Assembly: GCF_001700435.1 (NCBI RefSeq)
Contig: NZ_LYPC01000014.1
Location: forward strand, 1,203,175 to 1,267,174
Length of the DNA stretch: 64,000 nucleotides
Reading direction: 5' to 3'
From: Paenibacillus pectinilyticus
GTDB taxonomy: Bacteria; Bacillota; Bacilli; Paenibacillales; NBRC-103111
The position numbers and the translations under genes are program-made. Below are positions 9,522 through 20,600 of this stretch, piece after piece (positions within the stretch are counted from its first letter, which is position 1; every line of letters starts with the position of its first letter). The notes beneath the pieces were generated by a model, which was not told the DNA's origin, searched no databases, and was given only the letters and a program-made list of their open reading frames with translations.

Positions 9522-11243
9522 ATGTCAGAAAATAATTTACTATCGAAGAATAGTGCGCCACATAGTGATGTTGAACAAATCAAAATCCGCAGTAATTATC
9601 TGCGCGGCAGCCTAGAAGAAACGCTTGAAAACCGTATCACGGGTTCCATCCCTGAGGATGATAACCGTTTGATGAAGTTTCATGGCAGCTACATGCAGGA
9701 TGACCGTGACTTGCGAAACGAGCGTGCGAAACAAAAGTTAGAGCCAGCTTATCAGTTCATGCTTCGCGTACGTGCTGCGGGTGGGATTGTAACGCCGAAT
9801 CAGTGGCTGATGATGGACCGCGTTGCACAGAACTATGCGAATGGAACCATTCGTTTGACGACACGTCAATCATTCCAATTGCATGGCGTGATCAAATGGA
9901 ACATGAAGAAAACGATTCAAGAGGTTAACGCATCCATGCTGAGCACGCTAGCTGCTTGTGGTGACGTGAATCGTAACGTGATGTGTAACCCGAATCCATA
10001 CGAATCCGAAGTTCATGGTGAAGTGTACGAATGGGCGAATCGCATTTCGAACCACTTGGATCCGCGTACGAGAGCTTATCACGAAATTTGGCTGGATGGC
10101 GAGAAAGTGATCGATAGCCGCGACGCAGAAGAGCAAGAGCCAATCTACGGACCTGTTTACTTGCCGCGGAAGTTCAAGATCGGTATTGCGGTACCTCCAT
10201 CCAACGATGTAGACGTCTACTCACAGGATCTTGGTTTTATCGCAATCGTTGAAAATGGCAAATTGGTTGGCTTTAACGTATCCGTCGGCGGCGGTATGGG
10301 GATGTCCCATGGCGATGTCAAAACGTATCCGCAAGTTGCTCAAGTGATCGGTTTCATTAAGCCAGAGCAAGCTGTTGATCTTGCTGAGAAAACCGTCATG
10401 ATTCAACGTGATTATGGCGATCGTTCCGTTCGTAAACATGCTCGTTTCAAATATACCATCGATGATCGCGGGATTGAGTGGTTCGTCAACGAACTACAAA
10501 CGCGTCTTGGTTGGAACCTTGAGCCAGCTCGCTCCTTCCATTTCGAATCCAACGGGGATCGTTATGGTTGGGTGAAGGGAAGCAACGGGAAATGGCATTT
10601 CACCCTGTTCATTCAAAACGGCCGCGTGAAAGACGATGGCGACTATCGTTTGATGACGGGTCTTCGTGAGATTGCCAAGATTCATACAGGTGATTTCCGT
10701 CTAACGTCGAACCAGAACTTGATCATCGGTAACGTTAGCGCGCAGAAAAAGAAGAAGATTGAAGAGCTGATCAAAGATCACGGCATTACGGATGGTCTTC
10801 ACTATTCCGCCCTTCGTAGAAGTTCGATGGCGTGTGTAGCGTTCCCAACTTGCGGACTTGCCATGGCGGAATCCGAGCGTTACTTGCCGTCTTTGATCGA
10901 TAAAGTCGAAGCGATTCTGGAAGGTGTTGGCCTTCGTGAGCAAGAAATTACAATCCGTATGACGGGTTGTCCGAATGGCTGCGCACGACCTATGCTGGCT
11001 GAGCTTGCTTTCATCGGTAAAGCAGCAGGGAAGTACAACATGTATCTAGGCGGTGGATTCGCAGGAAACCGTTTGAATAAGTTGTACAAAGAAAACATCG
11101 GTGAATCCGAAATTTTGGATTCCTTGCAAACGATCATCCCGCACTACGCCAAAGAGCGTCAAGGGGAAGAGCACTTCGGTGACTTCGTCATTCGCGCAGG
11201 CTATGTGAAAGAAGTTCGTTCCGGTCAAGATTTCCACGCTTAA
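9522..11243 (+). CDS. cysI: Sulfite reductase (NADPH) hemoprotein beta subunit
   Basis: A 573-residue siroheme/[4Fe-4S] enzyme. The cluster-binding cysteines are visible as CVAFPTC and, about 40 residues later, CPNGC, giving the CX5C...CX3C pattern of assimilatory sulfite reductases. Two NIR_SIR ferredoxin-like repeats precede them (for example [12 protein letters not shown]). The start follows GAGAGGAG. It forms the catalytic partner of CysJ directly upstream and is followed by a strong terminator, so cysJI is a two-gene unit. Confidence 0.96.
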   Translation: MSENNLLSKNSAPHSDVEQIKIRSNYLRGSLEETLENRITGSIPEDDNRLMKFHGSYMQDDRDLRNERAKQKLEPAYQFMLRVRAAGGIVTPNQWLMMDRVAQNYANGTIRLTTRQSFQLHGVIKWNMKKTIQEVNASMLSTLAACGDVNRNVMCNPNPYESEVHGEVYEWANRISNHLDPRTRAYHEIWLDGEKVIDSRDAEEQEPIYGPVYLPRKFKIGIAVPPSNDVDVYSQDLGFIAIVENGKLVGFNVSVGGGMGMSHGDVKTYPQVAQVIGFIKPEQAVDLAEKTVMIQRDYGDRSVRKHARFKYTIDDRGIEWFVNELQTRLGWNLEPARSFHFESNGDRYGWVKGSNGKWHFTLFIQNGRVKDDGDYRLMTGLREIAKIHTGDFRLTSNQNLIIGNVSAQKKKKIEELIKDHGITDGLHYSALRRSSMACVAFPTCGLAMAESERYLPSLIDKVEAILEGVGLREQEITIRMTGCPNGCARPMLAELAFIGKAAGKYNMYLGGGFAGNRLNKLYKENIGESEILDSLQTIIPHYAKERQGEEHFGDFVIRAGYVKEVRSGQDFHA

Positions 11244-11248
11244 CAAAG

Positions 11249-11295
11249 AAAACCCTGTAAGACTCTCGTGAAAGAGAGTTCTTACAGGGTTTTTA
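11249..11295 (+). terminator. Intrinsic terminator after cysI
   Basis: AAACCCTGTAAGA pairs with TCTTACAGGGTTT, with an inner CTCTC/GAGAG stem, and TTTTT follows. It is among the strongest terminators in the window. Confidence 0.9.
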
Positions 11296-11349
11296 TTGTA
11301 GAGAGGCTGTGGCTCGACCGGTATACATCGATGAACGAGGTACTCGGGA

Positions 11350-11921
11350 TGTAGATAGTCGGAAAATCCGATTAAATCAACGAGAAACGAGGCCTGAAGC
11401 CGTGAGATAGTTGGAAAAGTCGATTAAATCAACGATGAAAGTGGCCCGAAGCCGTGAGATGGACGGAAAATCCGATTATCTCAAGGAGAAACGAGACCTG
11501 TAGCCGTGAGATAGTCGGAAAATCCGACTAAATCAACGAGGGAAGTGGCTCGAAGCCGTGAGCTAGTCGGAAAAGACGATTAACTCAACGAGGGAAGTGA
11601 CTCGAAGCCGTCAGATAGTCGGAAAGGCCGACTATCTCAACAAGAAGCGTGGCCCGATGCCGTGAGATGGATGGAAAAGCCGATTAACTCAACGAGGGAA
11701 GTGGCCCGAAGCCGTCAGATAGTCGGAAAAGCCGATTAACTCAACGAGGGAAGTGGCTCGAAGCTGTGAGATAGTCGGAAAATCCGATTATCTCAACAAG
11801 AAGCGTGGCCCGATGCCGTGAGCTAGTCGGAAAAGACTATTAACTCAACGAGAAATGAGGCTCGAAGCCGTCAGATAGTCGGAAATGCCGACTATCTCAT
11901 CAAGTGACATGGCCCACATGC
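11350..11921 (+). repeat. Eleven-unit 52-bp palindromic tandem array
   Basis: Eleven units start at 11350 and every 52 bases after it, to 11870, with no insertions or deletions. Each has a roughly 30-base inverted repeat (GTGAGATAGTCGGA facing TCCGATTATCTCA, with an AAA loop) and a 22-base linker resembling CGAGGGAAGTGGCTCGAAGCC. Arms vary between units but mostly keep pairing. Units 5-6 resemble units 10-11, suggesting block duplication. Because 52 is not a multiple of three and stops are frequent, it is non-coding. It fills most of the gap between cysI and the PASTA pseudokinase gene. Confidence 0.9.
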
Positions 11922-11986
11922 CGCTGAAATGCAGCGGAATCAACATGCCACTCTGTGAGCGGGATCAAACGCGATTCAGAATCGCG
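11921..11986 (+). repeat. Two further palindromes after the 52-bp array
   Basis: CCGCTG-AAATG-CAGCGG (11921-11937) and CGCGATTC-A-GAATCGCG (11970-11986) are perfect inverted repeats whose centres are 49 bases apart. They bridge the 52-bp array and the next palindrome set. Confidence 0.75.
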
Positions 11987-11999
11987 AAACTAAATCAAA

Positions 12000-12190
12000 T
12001 AAATGGAAAACATCCATCTATTTCCTTCGATTTCCCGATTCCCAATCAAATAACTGGAAAAACTCCAGCTATTATCGAGGTTTGCATGCGAAATGAGCAG
12101 AAACCTGAAAAATAGCTGGAGTTTTTCCATCTAAATGACTTATTCGACTGAATTGTTTTGAATTAACTGTAGGTTCTACAGTTAACTCAC
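12000..12190 (+). repeat. Palindrome set with 51-62-51 bp spacing (copy 1)
   Basis: Four inverted repeats of the form TARCTGGA-N5-TCCAGYTA start at about 12000, 12051, 12113 and 12164. Arms vary with compensating changes; the fourth is TAACTGTAG-GTT-CTACAGTTA. The same spacing, 51, 62 and 51, recurs at 48171-48360. It is non-coding, and I see nothing else in 12191-12241. Confidence 0.8.
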
Positions 12191-12241
12191 ATTACGCAGG
12201 GTGGAGAGTTTGAAAGGGTCACTATTTGGAGATGTCCCCGC

Positions 12242-13447
12242 CTACTGCGCACCCTTACTCACCCAAAAAGTCACATTATCACCCTGCAGGCCGTTCGTAC
12301 CAGCCTTGGGGTCTTGCTTCGTTACGATGCCTTTGTCAAGCGTGCTGACTTCGATCACGAAGTTGTAATGGAGCCCCGCGGCCAGTGCCAGCTGCTCCGC
12401 ATCCTCTTGCGTTTGGCCTACCAAATTAGGCACAACGGTTTTCTCAGTCCCAGGATTCGTACCCGTCAAGACGGTACTCGCTGTGCTGCTGGGACTAGCT
12501 GTTGAAACAACGGTTGGCGCTGGTGAAGGTGTCACGACAACAACGGTCTCAACAATCTTCGTCTCCGGCCAGACGGCCCAAACGACGATAACGCCTGCGA
12601 CTAGCGCCGTCACGGCGCCTAGCGCAATCAGTTTAGCCGAGCGAGGGTTACGCGCTTGGATTTCAGTGTCATCGTACACACGATGTGGTTCGGCTTGTGG
12701 AGCGGGCGCCTTTTCCAAGCTGGGAACCGGTTCCTCAGCAGGTGGATCTGTACGAGGAGCGGAAGGCGGTAAACTCCGCAACCCAAAAACGAGCGAAGAA
12801 AGCGATGACTGCCCATGACAAATAAATTTAATAAGCCGTATTAAAGCTAATTTTTGCTCCATGGTCGCGCTTGGAACGTTGGCGCGCTCTAATGTCGTAT
12901 GCATGACCTCGAAGGTGTCAGAAACGGTTTCGCCTCCCGTGAGCAGCTGAATCATCAATCGGCATAGGCCGACAGCGCCTTGCTCCTGAGGATCATCTTC
13001 CTCCCAATAGTTGATAACCGAAAGTTTGTTATGATCGGACAACCATAAGTTGTCTGGTCGTACGGAGAAGCCTGTAATCCGTTCCTCCATGGCATCCAGC
13101 AGGGAAACGCCTAAGTCGCTAATCATCGTGACCACGTCAGCGTAGGACCATTTGCGTTTATGAATAGGATTGGCGAACAGTGAGCCTGGCTTGGCTTGCA
13201 AAATAATCGTAACGGCTTCGTCCGTAATGGACGTATCTAACATATGATGAAATCCGTCATGGATAAATGCCGCTTTATCCTGAAGAGCACTTATGTAATC
13301 GACACCGCGTTGTTTGTGAAGTACCGTTTTACGATACAGGAGTACTTTGCGTGTTAGAAAGACATCATCACCATAATGGAGAGTTCCATGAGGGAAAGAG
13401 ACGATTTGTGTACTTGGCACGTATCGTGTACCTATTCGATCGGGCAT
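12242..13447 (-). CDS. PASTA-domain membrane pseudokinase
   Basis: A 401-residue protein. Residues about 10-225 resemble a protein-kinase fold with dead motifs: where active kinases have HRDxKPxN this has GFSVRPDN (126-133), and the DFG position reads NYW. A Pro-rich linker follows, then one transmembrane helix (about 273-293), a Ser/Thr/Pro stretch and one PASTA domain (337-400, VPNLVGQTQEDA). This is the layout of PrkC/PknB kinases, whose PASTA domains bind peptidoglycan fragments, but without catalysis and with a single PASTA unit. It may signal wall state by protein binding. It is transcribed away from the chemoreceptor gene. Confidence 0.72.
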   Translation of the reverse strand: MPDRIGTRYVPSTQIVSFPHGTLHYGDDVFLTRKVLLYRKTVLHKQRGVDYISALQDKAAFIHDGFHHMLDTSITDEAVTIILQAKPGSLFANPIHKRKWSYADVVTMISDLGVSLLDAMEERITGFSVRPDNLWLSDHNKLSVINYWEEDDPQEQGAVGLCRLMIQLLTGGETVSDTFEVMHTTLERANVPSATMEQKLALIRLIKFICHGQSSLSSLVFGLRSLPPSAPRTDPPAEEPVPSLEKAPAPQAEPHRVYDDTEIQARNPRSAKLIALGAVTALVAGVIVVWAVWPETKIVETVVVVTPSPAPTVVSTASPSSTASTVLTGTNPGTEKTVVPNLVGQTQEDAEQLALAAGLHYNFVIEVSTLDKGIVTKQDPKAGTNGLQGDNVTFWVSKGAQ

Positions 13448-13607
13448 GGATTAACCATCCTCTCTGGCAGCTATGATTAGTATTGACCTTATTATAAAGG
13501 ATTCGAAGGCAGATAGGAATTTAGGAGCAGATCTTATGAAAAATAACATAAATGCGCGAAAATTTTGTGGAATTTTATCAAAATAGTTCGAATTGCCTGT
13601 ATTTTGT

Positions 13608-13635
13608 TAAAATTCGTTGTAAGATGGGTCCATAT
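13608..13635 (+). promoter_or_regulatory. Candidate sigma-D (motility) promoter
   Basis: TAAA (13608-13611), 16-base spacer, then GTCCATAT (13628-13635), a 6/8 match to the GCCGATAT -10 of sigma-D promoters that drive chemoreceptor genes in Bacillus. It lies 47 bases before the chemoreceptor start. Confidence 0.4.
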
Positions 13636-13682
13636 CGTGTTTCGTGTTAGGAAAGCTTACGCGAATAAAGGAGTGGGCCAGG

Positions 13683-15827
13683 ATGAAAGCGAGCAGTCTC
13701 AATAAACCTAGTGTATCAACTCTTTTTAAACCTGCTATCTATGTACTGAATAAGCTTAGGTACCCGCAAAAATTTATGATGATAGGTTGTGTGTTCGTTA
13801 TTCCCATTATGTTGTTAGCGGAGCAATTGCTAGCAGGGACGACGCAAAGTATGCGTGCGGCTAAGTTAGAGATGGATGGGATTTCAGTACAGAGAGAGTT
13901 GGGTGAGCTGCTAGTTAATTTGGATCAATTCGGACAAAGCCTTCCGTCAGCAGATGGTGCTCAAGTGCCAAACGGTATGGATTCCAAGCACATTCATTCA
14001 CAAATTGATGAACGCATGGTTTGGATGAAAGCGGAAGTTGAAAAGACCAAATCTCCTTTGCTGCAAGCCAAGCTTGTAGCGAGTATCCAAGAACAATGGC
14101 AATCCATTTCATCGAATGGAGAAGGTCTAAGTCAGAAGTACTATGAACTGCAGCATGAGCAAATGGAACAAAATGTGATCCAGCTCATTCACGCAGTAGA
14201 GAAAGGTGCAAAACTTAATCTGGATCCTGAAGAAGGCAGTAGTTCCCTCATAGACTTTACTGTACATCTTTTTCCGTCATTTTGGAATAATCTTGAGAAA
14301 ATTGAGCGAAGCGGCATTGAAGTTGCGGTTCGTCGTCAGATCAAAAACCCGGAAGAACAAGAAGAAATCATTCATTTAAGCGGTGAAGCGCAGTCGATGT
14401 TAGCTGACATTCAAACGTCGGAGGATCAGTTCAAAGAGCAAAATCCAGATCTGGCCGCTACCCTTCTGGAGCTTCAAGTGAAAAACCATAAGACAACATT
14501 GGCTGTGATCAGTACTTTAAACGAGAAGCTAGTCAACACGGGTGTTATTCAAATTACACCGGATGAATTTGCTGCAACAGTTCGATCTGCCAAAGCATCT
14601 GCGCTTGACTTATATCATAGTCAGTTAAATCTGCTAACGGATCAGTTGCAGACGCGTGTGGATGATTATACAAGGAGTCTGACGCTAGATGCGCTTGTCG
14701 TGCTGGCTGTACTGCTGTTTGCGGCGTACTTGTTTATGGCTTTTTATGTGGCGATGAAAAAAGGTATCGAGGACCTCGCACGAGCTTCGCAGCGCCTTGT
14801 ACAAGGGGATATGACCGTAAGGGTCCAATCCGACTCCAAAGATGAGTTTAGCAGCGTTGTAAATGCTTTTAATCACATTGCAGATAGCTTCACGCAAGTC
14901 ATTCGTCAAAGTAGGCTCGTTGTGCAGAGGGCATTTGAATCTTCGGTGCAGCTTCAAACCAGCGTCAAGGAAACATCGGCGGATTCGAAAACGATTCAGC
15001 GGATTATGACAGACATGGCACAAGGTTCGCAAGTATTGATGAAGGGCTCCGAAGAGACGTCATCTGCGATGAATGAAGTGGCAGCGGGGGTGCAGCGCAT
15101 TGCTGAAACATCATCGACCGTTGCTGAAGCGGCGAATGAAGCCGCAGTTGAGGCCAGACAAGGCTTCGAAGATATGAGTTTGGCGGTTGGACAAATGTCG
15201 TTGATCAAACACAAAGTAATGGAAACCGCATCAACGATTTCCGAACTTGTCGATTTATCCACGAAGATTGATCGCATGCTGGATGTGATTACGGATATTT
15301 CGGAGCAAACGCGGCTGCTTGCACTGAACGCTTCGATTGAAGCCGCTAGAGCGGGGGAATATGGGCGAGGCTTTCAGGTGGTAGCAACAGAAGTAAGGAA
15401 GCTGGCCGATCAATCCAGTGAGTCAGCCAAGCAAATTGTGCAGCTGATTGCAATGGTGAAAAGCAGCTCTAAGTCAGTTGTAGAGAAGGCGCAGATGGAA
15501 ATTAACGAAGTAGAGAAAGGGAGCTTGCTGATAGCCAAAGTAGGCGTCGTCTTTGAATCTATTTTGAACGCGGTGGACCAGGTTGCCGAACAGATCCAAG
15601 AGGTATCCGCTGCCTCGGAGCAAATTTCTGCAAGTACGCAGGAGGTATCGGCGTCCATGGAGGACAGTGTGCAGATTTCACGCAAAGCAACCTCGTACAC
15701 GCAAGATGTAACGTCATCATTACAGAAGCAGGCTGCTTCCACGATGGAAGTGGAGTCTTCGTCGACAACACTGAACCACATTTCAGAAGAATTACTCCAT
15801 TCGCTAACCCATTTTCAGCTTGACTAA
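13683..15827 (+). CDS. Methyl-accepting chemotaxis protein
   Basis: A 714-residue transmembrane chemoreceptor. TM1 is at about 29-50, the extracellular ligand-binding helical region extends to about 335, TM2 about 340-362, then HAMP and the long cytoplasmic signalling coiled coil. The highly conserved hairpin tip is intact ([18 protein letters not shown] then [14 protein letters not shown]). I chose ATG 13683, nine bases after AAAGGAG; a GTG 39 bases earlier is in frame but overlaps that ribosome site. No chemotaxis genes are adjacent, so it is an orphan receptor. Confidence 0.94.
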   Translation: MKASSLNKPSVSTLFKPAIYVLNKLRYPQKFMMIGCVFVIPIMLLAEQLLAGTTQSMRAAKLEMDGISVQRELGELLVNLDQFGQSLPSADGAQVPNGMDSKHIHSQIDERMVWMKAEVEKTKSPLLQAKLVASIQEQWQSISSNGEGLSQKYYELQHEQMEQNVIQLIHAVEKGAKLNLDPEEGSSSLIDFTVHLFPSFWNNLEKIERSGIEVAVRRQIKNPEEQEEIIHLSGEAQSMLADIQTSEDQFKEQNPDLAATLLELQVKNHKTTLAVISTLNEKLVNTGVIQITPDEFAATVRSAKASALDLYHSQLNLLTDQLQTRVDDYTRSLTLDALVVLAVLLFAAYLFMAFYVAMKKGIEDLARASQRLVQGDMTVRVQSDSKDEFSSVVNAFNHIADSFTQVIRQSRLVVQRAFESSVQLQTSVKETSADSKTIQRIMTDMAQGSQVLMKGSEETSSAMNEVAAGVQRIAETSSTVAEAANEAAVEARQGFEDMSLAVGQMSLIKHKVMETASTISELVDLSTKIDRMLDVITDISEQTRLLALNASIEAARAGEYGRGFQVVATEVRKLADQSSESAKQIVQLIAMVKSSSKSVVEKAQMEINEVEKGSLLIAKVGVVFESILNAVDQVAEQIQEVSAASEQISASTQEVSASMEDSVQISRKATSYTQDVTSSLQKQAASTMEVESSSTTLNHISEELLHSLTHFQLD

Positions 15828-15843
15828 AATAGGACAAGGTATC

Positions 15844-15890
15844 TACCTTTCTATGCTGATAGACTCAGCTTATGGAAAGGTATTTTTTTT
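15844..15890 (+). terminator. Intrinsic terminator after chemoreceptor
   Basis: TACCTTTC pairs with GAAAGGTA across a structured loop and is followed by eight T residues. Confidence 0.8.
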
Positions 15891-15987
15891 CATAGTTTGC
15901 TAGGATACTTCTATGCTTCATAAGGCCTAAATGATATTATATAGAAATCAGATAAACTTACAAAAAACACCATTATGAGGGGGAAAC

Positions 15988-17643
15988 ATGTTGAAAAAAG
16001 TCGCTATTTTAGGTGGCGGAGTTGCTGGATTAAGCGCTGCGCATGAGCTTGTTGTACGTGGGTATGAGGTATCCGTTTACGAGTTTAAGACGATTCCAGG
16101 CGGAAAGGCAAGGAGTATGCCGGTTGTGGGCAGTGGTATCGGTGGGAGAAGAGACTTGCCGGGTGAACACGGCTTTCGACTATTTCCGCGTTTCTATCGC
16201 CATGTGATAGATACCTTAAAGCATATTCCTTACGAAAATGGCACCGTTTACGATAATTTAACAGAAGTAACACGCTTAGATATCGCCACATATACAGCGC
16301 CATTGTTGCCATTGTTGGCCAAAATAGAATTTAGCCTAGACAATTTTTTGGTACTGATCAAAGATCTTTTCGATAATGGATTGGGTCTTACGATGGATGA
16401 TATGGAGCAATATGGCCGCAAGTTATGGCAGGTTATGACCAGCTGCGAGGAACGTATCCGTGAGGAATACAACTTAATCGATTGGTGGGAGTTTATCCAA
16501 GCTGAGCAGCAATCGCCTGCTTTTCAGAAAATTTTTGCTGGCTTTACCAAAACATTAGTCGCATGCCAGTCCAAGATTGCCAATACACAAACAGTAGGAC
16601 CTGTAGCTGTTCAGATGACGCTGGACATTACAACACCAGGCACAAGCTTCGTGCGGCTGTTGAACGGCCCGACCAATGATAAATGGATTTACCCTTGGCT
16701 GTCATTCCTACAAGATCAAGGTGTTGACTATCATCTAGCTGCTAAAGTCGAGAGCATTAACTGTGTGGATGGGATTATTCGGAGTGCAACCATTACAGAG
16801 CATGGTGAAACATTCGATATCGAAGCGGACCATTTCATCGCTGCTTTCCCTGTAGAGGTTATGGGTAAAATGATTACGGATTCTATGCTCGAAGCGGACC
16901 CATCGCTACATGGTATACAGAAGCTTGTTGACTCCGTCGCTTGGATGAATGGCATTCAGTATTACTTGAAGGAAGATGTAAAGATTACGCATGGACATGT
17001 GATTTATTTAGATGCACCATGGTCACTCACTTCGGTTTCACAGAAGCAATTCTGGCCAGACGTGAATTTAAGTGAATATGGTGATGGAACGGTCAAAGGC
17101 ATTCTGTCTGTTGATATTTCAGATTGGGACACGCCGGGCATTCTATTCGGCAAAACAGCAACACATTGTACGGCAGAAGAGATTAAGGCTGAGGTTTGGG
17201 CGCAAATGAAGCTAAGTCTCAACGTAGATGGTGCCGTTATTCTGGAGGACTCAGTCTTACATTCGTGGTTCCTGGATACAGATATTCAGTTCAGTAATCC
17301 AGATGGAGCCTGCACGAATATGGAGCCGCTGCTCATTAATCGTGTTGGAACGTGGGACGATCGACCAGAAGCATTTACAGGGATTCCGAATTTATTCCTT
17401 GCTTCTGATTACGTTCGTACCAATACGAATCTCGCAACGATGGAAGGTGCCAATGAGGCGGCGCGTCGGGCTGTAAATGCTATTTTGCAACGAGATGGTT
17501 CAAAGGAAAAGCCTTGCAAAATTTGGGAGATGTACACATTTGAAGTCGCGCATGTTGATTTACTGAAATTCTATCATATCCACGATAAGCACCAATTCGA
17601 GAAGGGACTTCCATGGGATGGAAAGATGTCAAAGTTCCTGTAA
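15988..17643 (+). CDS. FAD-dependent oxidoreductase (amine oxidase/desaturase-like)
   Basis: A 551-residue flavoprotein. The N-terminal dinucleotide-binding motif (LGGGVAGLSAAHEL) and GGKARS are followed by PGEHGFRLFPRFYRH, a signature of phytoene-desaturase and hydroxysqualene-dehydroxylase relatives; the C-terminal FAD contact is in NLATMEGANEAARRAVN. There is no signal peptide and no membrane helix. The substrate is not predictable; no carotenoid or hopanoid synthesis genes adjoin. It is 29 bases upstream of the giant kinase gene and likely co-transcribed, so it may be an effector or partner of that signalling protein. Confidence 0.8.
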   Translation: MLKKVAILGGGVAGLSAAHELVVRGYEVSVYEFKTIPGGKARSMPVVGSGIGGRRDLPGEHGFRLFPRFYRHVIDTLKHIPYENGTVYDNLTEVTRLDIATYTAPLLPLLAKIEFSLDNFLVLIKDLFDNGLGLTMDDMEQYGRKLWQVMTSCEERIREEYNLIDWWEFIQAEQQSPAFQKIFAGFTKTLVACQSKIANTQTVGPVAVQMTLDITTPGTSFVRLLNGPTNDKWIYPWLSFLQDQGVDYHLAAKVESINCVDGIIRSATITEHGETFDIEADHFIAAFPVEVMGKMITDSMLEADPSLHGIQKLVDSVAWMNGIQYYLKEDVKITHGHVIYLDAPWSLTSVSQKQFWPDVNLSEYGDGTVKGILSVDISDWDTPGILFGKTATHCTAEEIKAEVWAQMKLSLNVDGAVILEDSVLHSWFLDTDIQFSNPDGACTNMEPLLINRVGTWDDRPEAFTGIPNLFLASDYVRTNTNLATMEGANEAARRAVNAILQRDGSKEKPCKIWEMYTFEVAHVDLLKFYHIHDKHQFEKGLPWDGKMSKFL

Positions 17644-17672
17644 CTAGCAGCGAGATTTACTAGGAGGATAAG

Positions 17673-20600
17673 ATGTTAATATTGCCGGATTATGAGATGA
17701 TCAGACAAATATATCAAGGTGAGCGTAACGTGTTGTACCGCGCCGTTCATAAGCAAACAGGCGAGAAGGTAATCATTAAGACGCTGCGATCCGACTTTCC
17801 GGTTGCAAGGGATCTGACCAGATTAAAGCGCGAGTATGAAATCGGGAAGATGTTGGATTTCTCTGGTGTCGTTCAGCCTCTCTCGCTGCCGAAGTATCAT
17901 AATAGCGTCGCCTTAGTGATGGAAGATTTCGATGGGGAAACCCTTTCAACCTACTTCCCGTTGTTCCGGCAATCCGTCAAGGACTTCTTGCAAGCAGCTA
18001 TTCAACTAGCCAAAATTGTAGGAGAAGTCCATCAACGTTATGTGATACATAAGGATATCAAGCCTAGCAATATTATTATGAATCGTAGTAAACAGATTAT
18101 GAAGCTTGGCGATTTCAGCATTTCGTCGTTCACGAGAGAGCGTCAAGAAATGCTGGATCCTTTATTACTAGAAGGAACGCTCAGCTACATGTCGCCCGAG
18201 CAGACAGGGCGCATGAATCGTATCATCGATTATCGGACGGATTATTACTCCCTGGGTGTCACGTTCTACGAAATGATTACAGGACACCTTCCCTTCCAAA
18301 CGGATGATGCGGTGGAACTGCTGCATTGCCATTTTGCTGTCACGCCGGTACCGCCGCACAGCTTGCGAATGGCGATCCCGAAGCCGATATCGGATATTAC
18401 CATGAAGCTGCTATCGAAAGACGCGGAGGACCGCTATCAAAGCGCCTACGGGATTATTCATGATCTGGAACACGTCTTGATGCTTAGTCAATCAGGCGAA
18501 GAGATGCAGGAATTCACAGTGGGTCGCTATGATATGACCGATATGTTCCAGATTCCCCAAGGGTTATATGGCCGATCCAAGGAAATTGAAAGACTGCTGC
18601 GTGTATATAGTCATGCCGTGCATGGGTCCTTGGAGGCGGTGTGGGTCACTGGGGAATCAGGATATGGAAAATCCTTCCTTATTGCAGAAACCATGAAGAC
18701 GATCATGAAGGATAATGGCTGGTTTTTATCCGGTCGTTTCGAGCCCAATAAACAGCATATCTCGTATCATGCGATTGCGAGAGCGCTGCGAGAGCTAGTT
18801 CGTCAGCTTTTGACCGGGAAGGATCAGCAGCTTGAAGAGTATCGCACGCGGCTGCTCCAGATGCTGGGTACGAGCGGGAAAGTTTTGACGGATCTCGTGC
18901 CAGAATTGGAGATGCTGATCGGCGAACAGCCGGCTGCAAGGCCGCTTCCGCCACAAGAGACACAGAATCGTCTCCACTTTTTACTGCAGCAATTTCTATT
19001 GATTTTTTGCGCGAAGGATCGGCCGATTGTTTTGTTTTTGGATGATTTGCAATGGGCGGATGCAGCGTCACTGCAGGTATTGGATCTGCTATTGAACGAT
19101 TCGCAACTGAAATATTTCTTATTCATTGGCTCTTATCGCAGTGAATATGAGAGCAACTGGCTGTCGGCTATGCACATCCAATTATTAAGCAAGCTGCCTG
19201 CGCGGCTAATCGAGGAACGTATTACACTCAAGGCGTTTGAGATTCACGATGTGAAGCAGTTGGTGGCCGAATCTTTGAAATCCGAGCAGGAGCAAGTCGC
19301 TGAATTAGCTGAACTCGTTCTGGTGAAAACCGGAGGCAATCCCTTTTTCGTCAAACAATTTCTAACCGCCTTGCACGAGCAAGATTTGCTTTCATTTAAT
19401 TATGAAGTCAATCGTTGGCTTTGGGATATGAACGAGATTCAGAAGCTTCGCATTACGGATAACTTAATGTTCTTGCTCGCAGACAAGCTTGAGCGCATGC
19501 CTTCACAAACACAAGATGTCTTACGTTTGGCATCCTGCTTAGGTGTTTCCTTTGACTTAGAGGCACTGGGTATTATTATGAGTTCCTCTTTCACTGATGC
19601 ACTACATAAGTTGGAGGGCACCATTCAGTCCGGTTTAATCATCCCCGTGGGTATGGATTACAAGTTTTATAACGAAACACTAGGCGAGTCCGCAGCGCGC
19701 GATATCCGATTCATGTTTGTCCACGATTCAATCCAAGAAGCGATTTATGGCTCGATTGAAGAGACTAAGCTAACAGAGATGCACTTAAGTATAGCGCAAA
19801 TGCTGCTAACAACTCTGTCGGAAGCGGAGATCGAGCGCAGACTCTTTGAAATTGTCAATCACATGAATATGGGGTCCGATTTGGTCGAGGAGCGTCCAGC
19901 CCTGATCCAGCTTCTCGAATTTAATATGGGAGCAGCGCGCAAAGCGAGAGCTTCGAATGCGTATCGATCAGCGCTACAATATTACAATAAAGGCTTGTCT
20001 ATGTTGAGTCAGATCACGGGGATGGAACTAGAGGAGCTAAGCTATACGCTTCGCTTGGAGAAATCAGAGGTGCTCTATTTGAACGGTCAGGCAGATGAAG
20101 CCGAAACCTCCTATGAGCAGCTTCTGCAAGAAGCCAAATCCAAGGAGCAAAGACTGGAACTCTATAATCTTCAAGTGATTCTGTACACGAATGTAGGGAA
20201 GCAGCATCAGAGCGTCAAGTTAGGCTTGAAAGCGTTGGCGGAGCATGGTATCCGATTATCAGAAGCGCCAACAAGCGCGAATATCTTAGTTGCATTTTTG
20301 GACGTGAAGCGGAAAATCGGGCGTAAAAATACGCTCCAACTCTACGATTTACCGATTATGGAAGATGATTATCGCTACAAGCTCATGAATCTGATGATGA
20401 GCGTTGCCATCTCAGCGTATTTCGTAAATACGAACTTGTTCGTTCTTTTTATGCTAAATATGACCAAGCTCGCTTTGAAATACGGGAATTCACCAGCAAT
20501 GGCCTATGTGTATGGGGCGTATGGCCTTATTCTGGGTTCAGGTTTCGGGGATTATCAAAGAGGTTATCTCTATGGTCAACTGGGCAACCGTATGAACGAG

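Noticed and set aside
9925..10143. Leftward ORFs inside cysI and cysJ
   Set aside because: Shadow frames of strongly conserved genes, with no ribosome sites.
11350..11921. CRISPR-like array
   Set aside because: The linkers are related to one another, repeats are not identical, units are hairpins joined without unique spacers, and no cas genes are present.
11885..12115. Rightward 76-residue ORF
   Set aside because: It spans unrelated palindromes, has no ribosome site, and its residues follow the inverted repeats.
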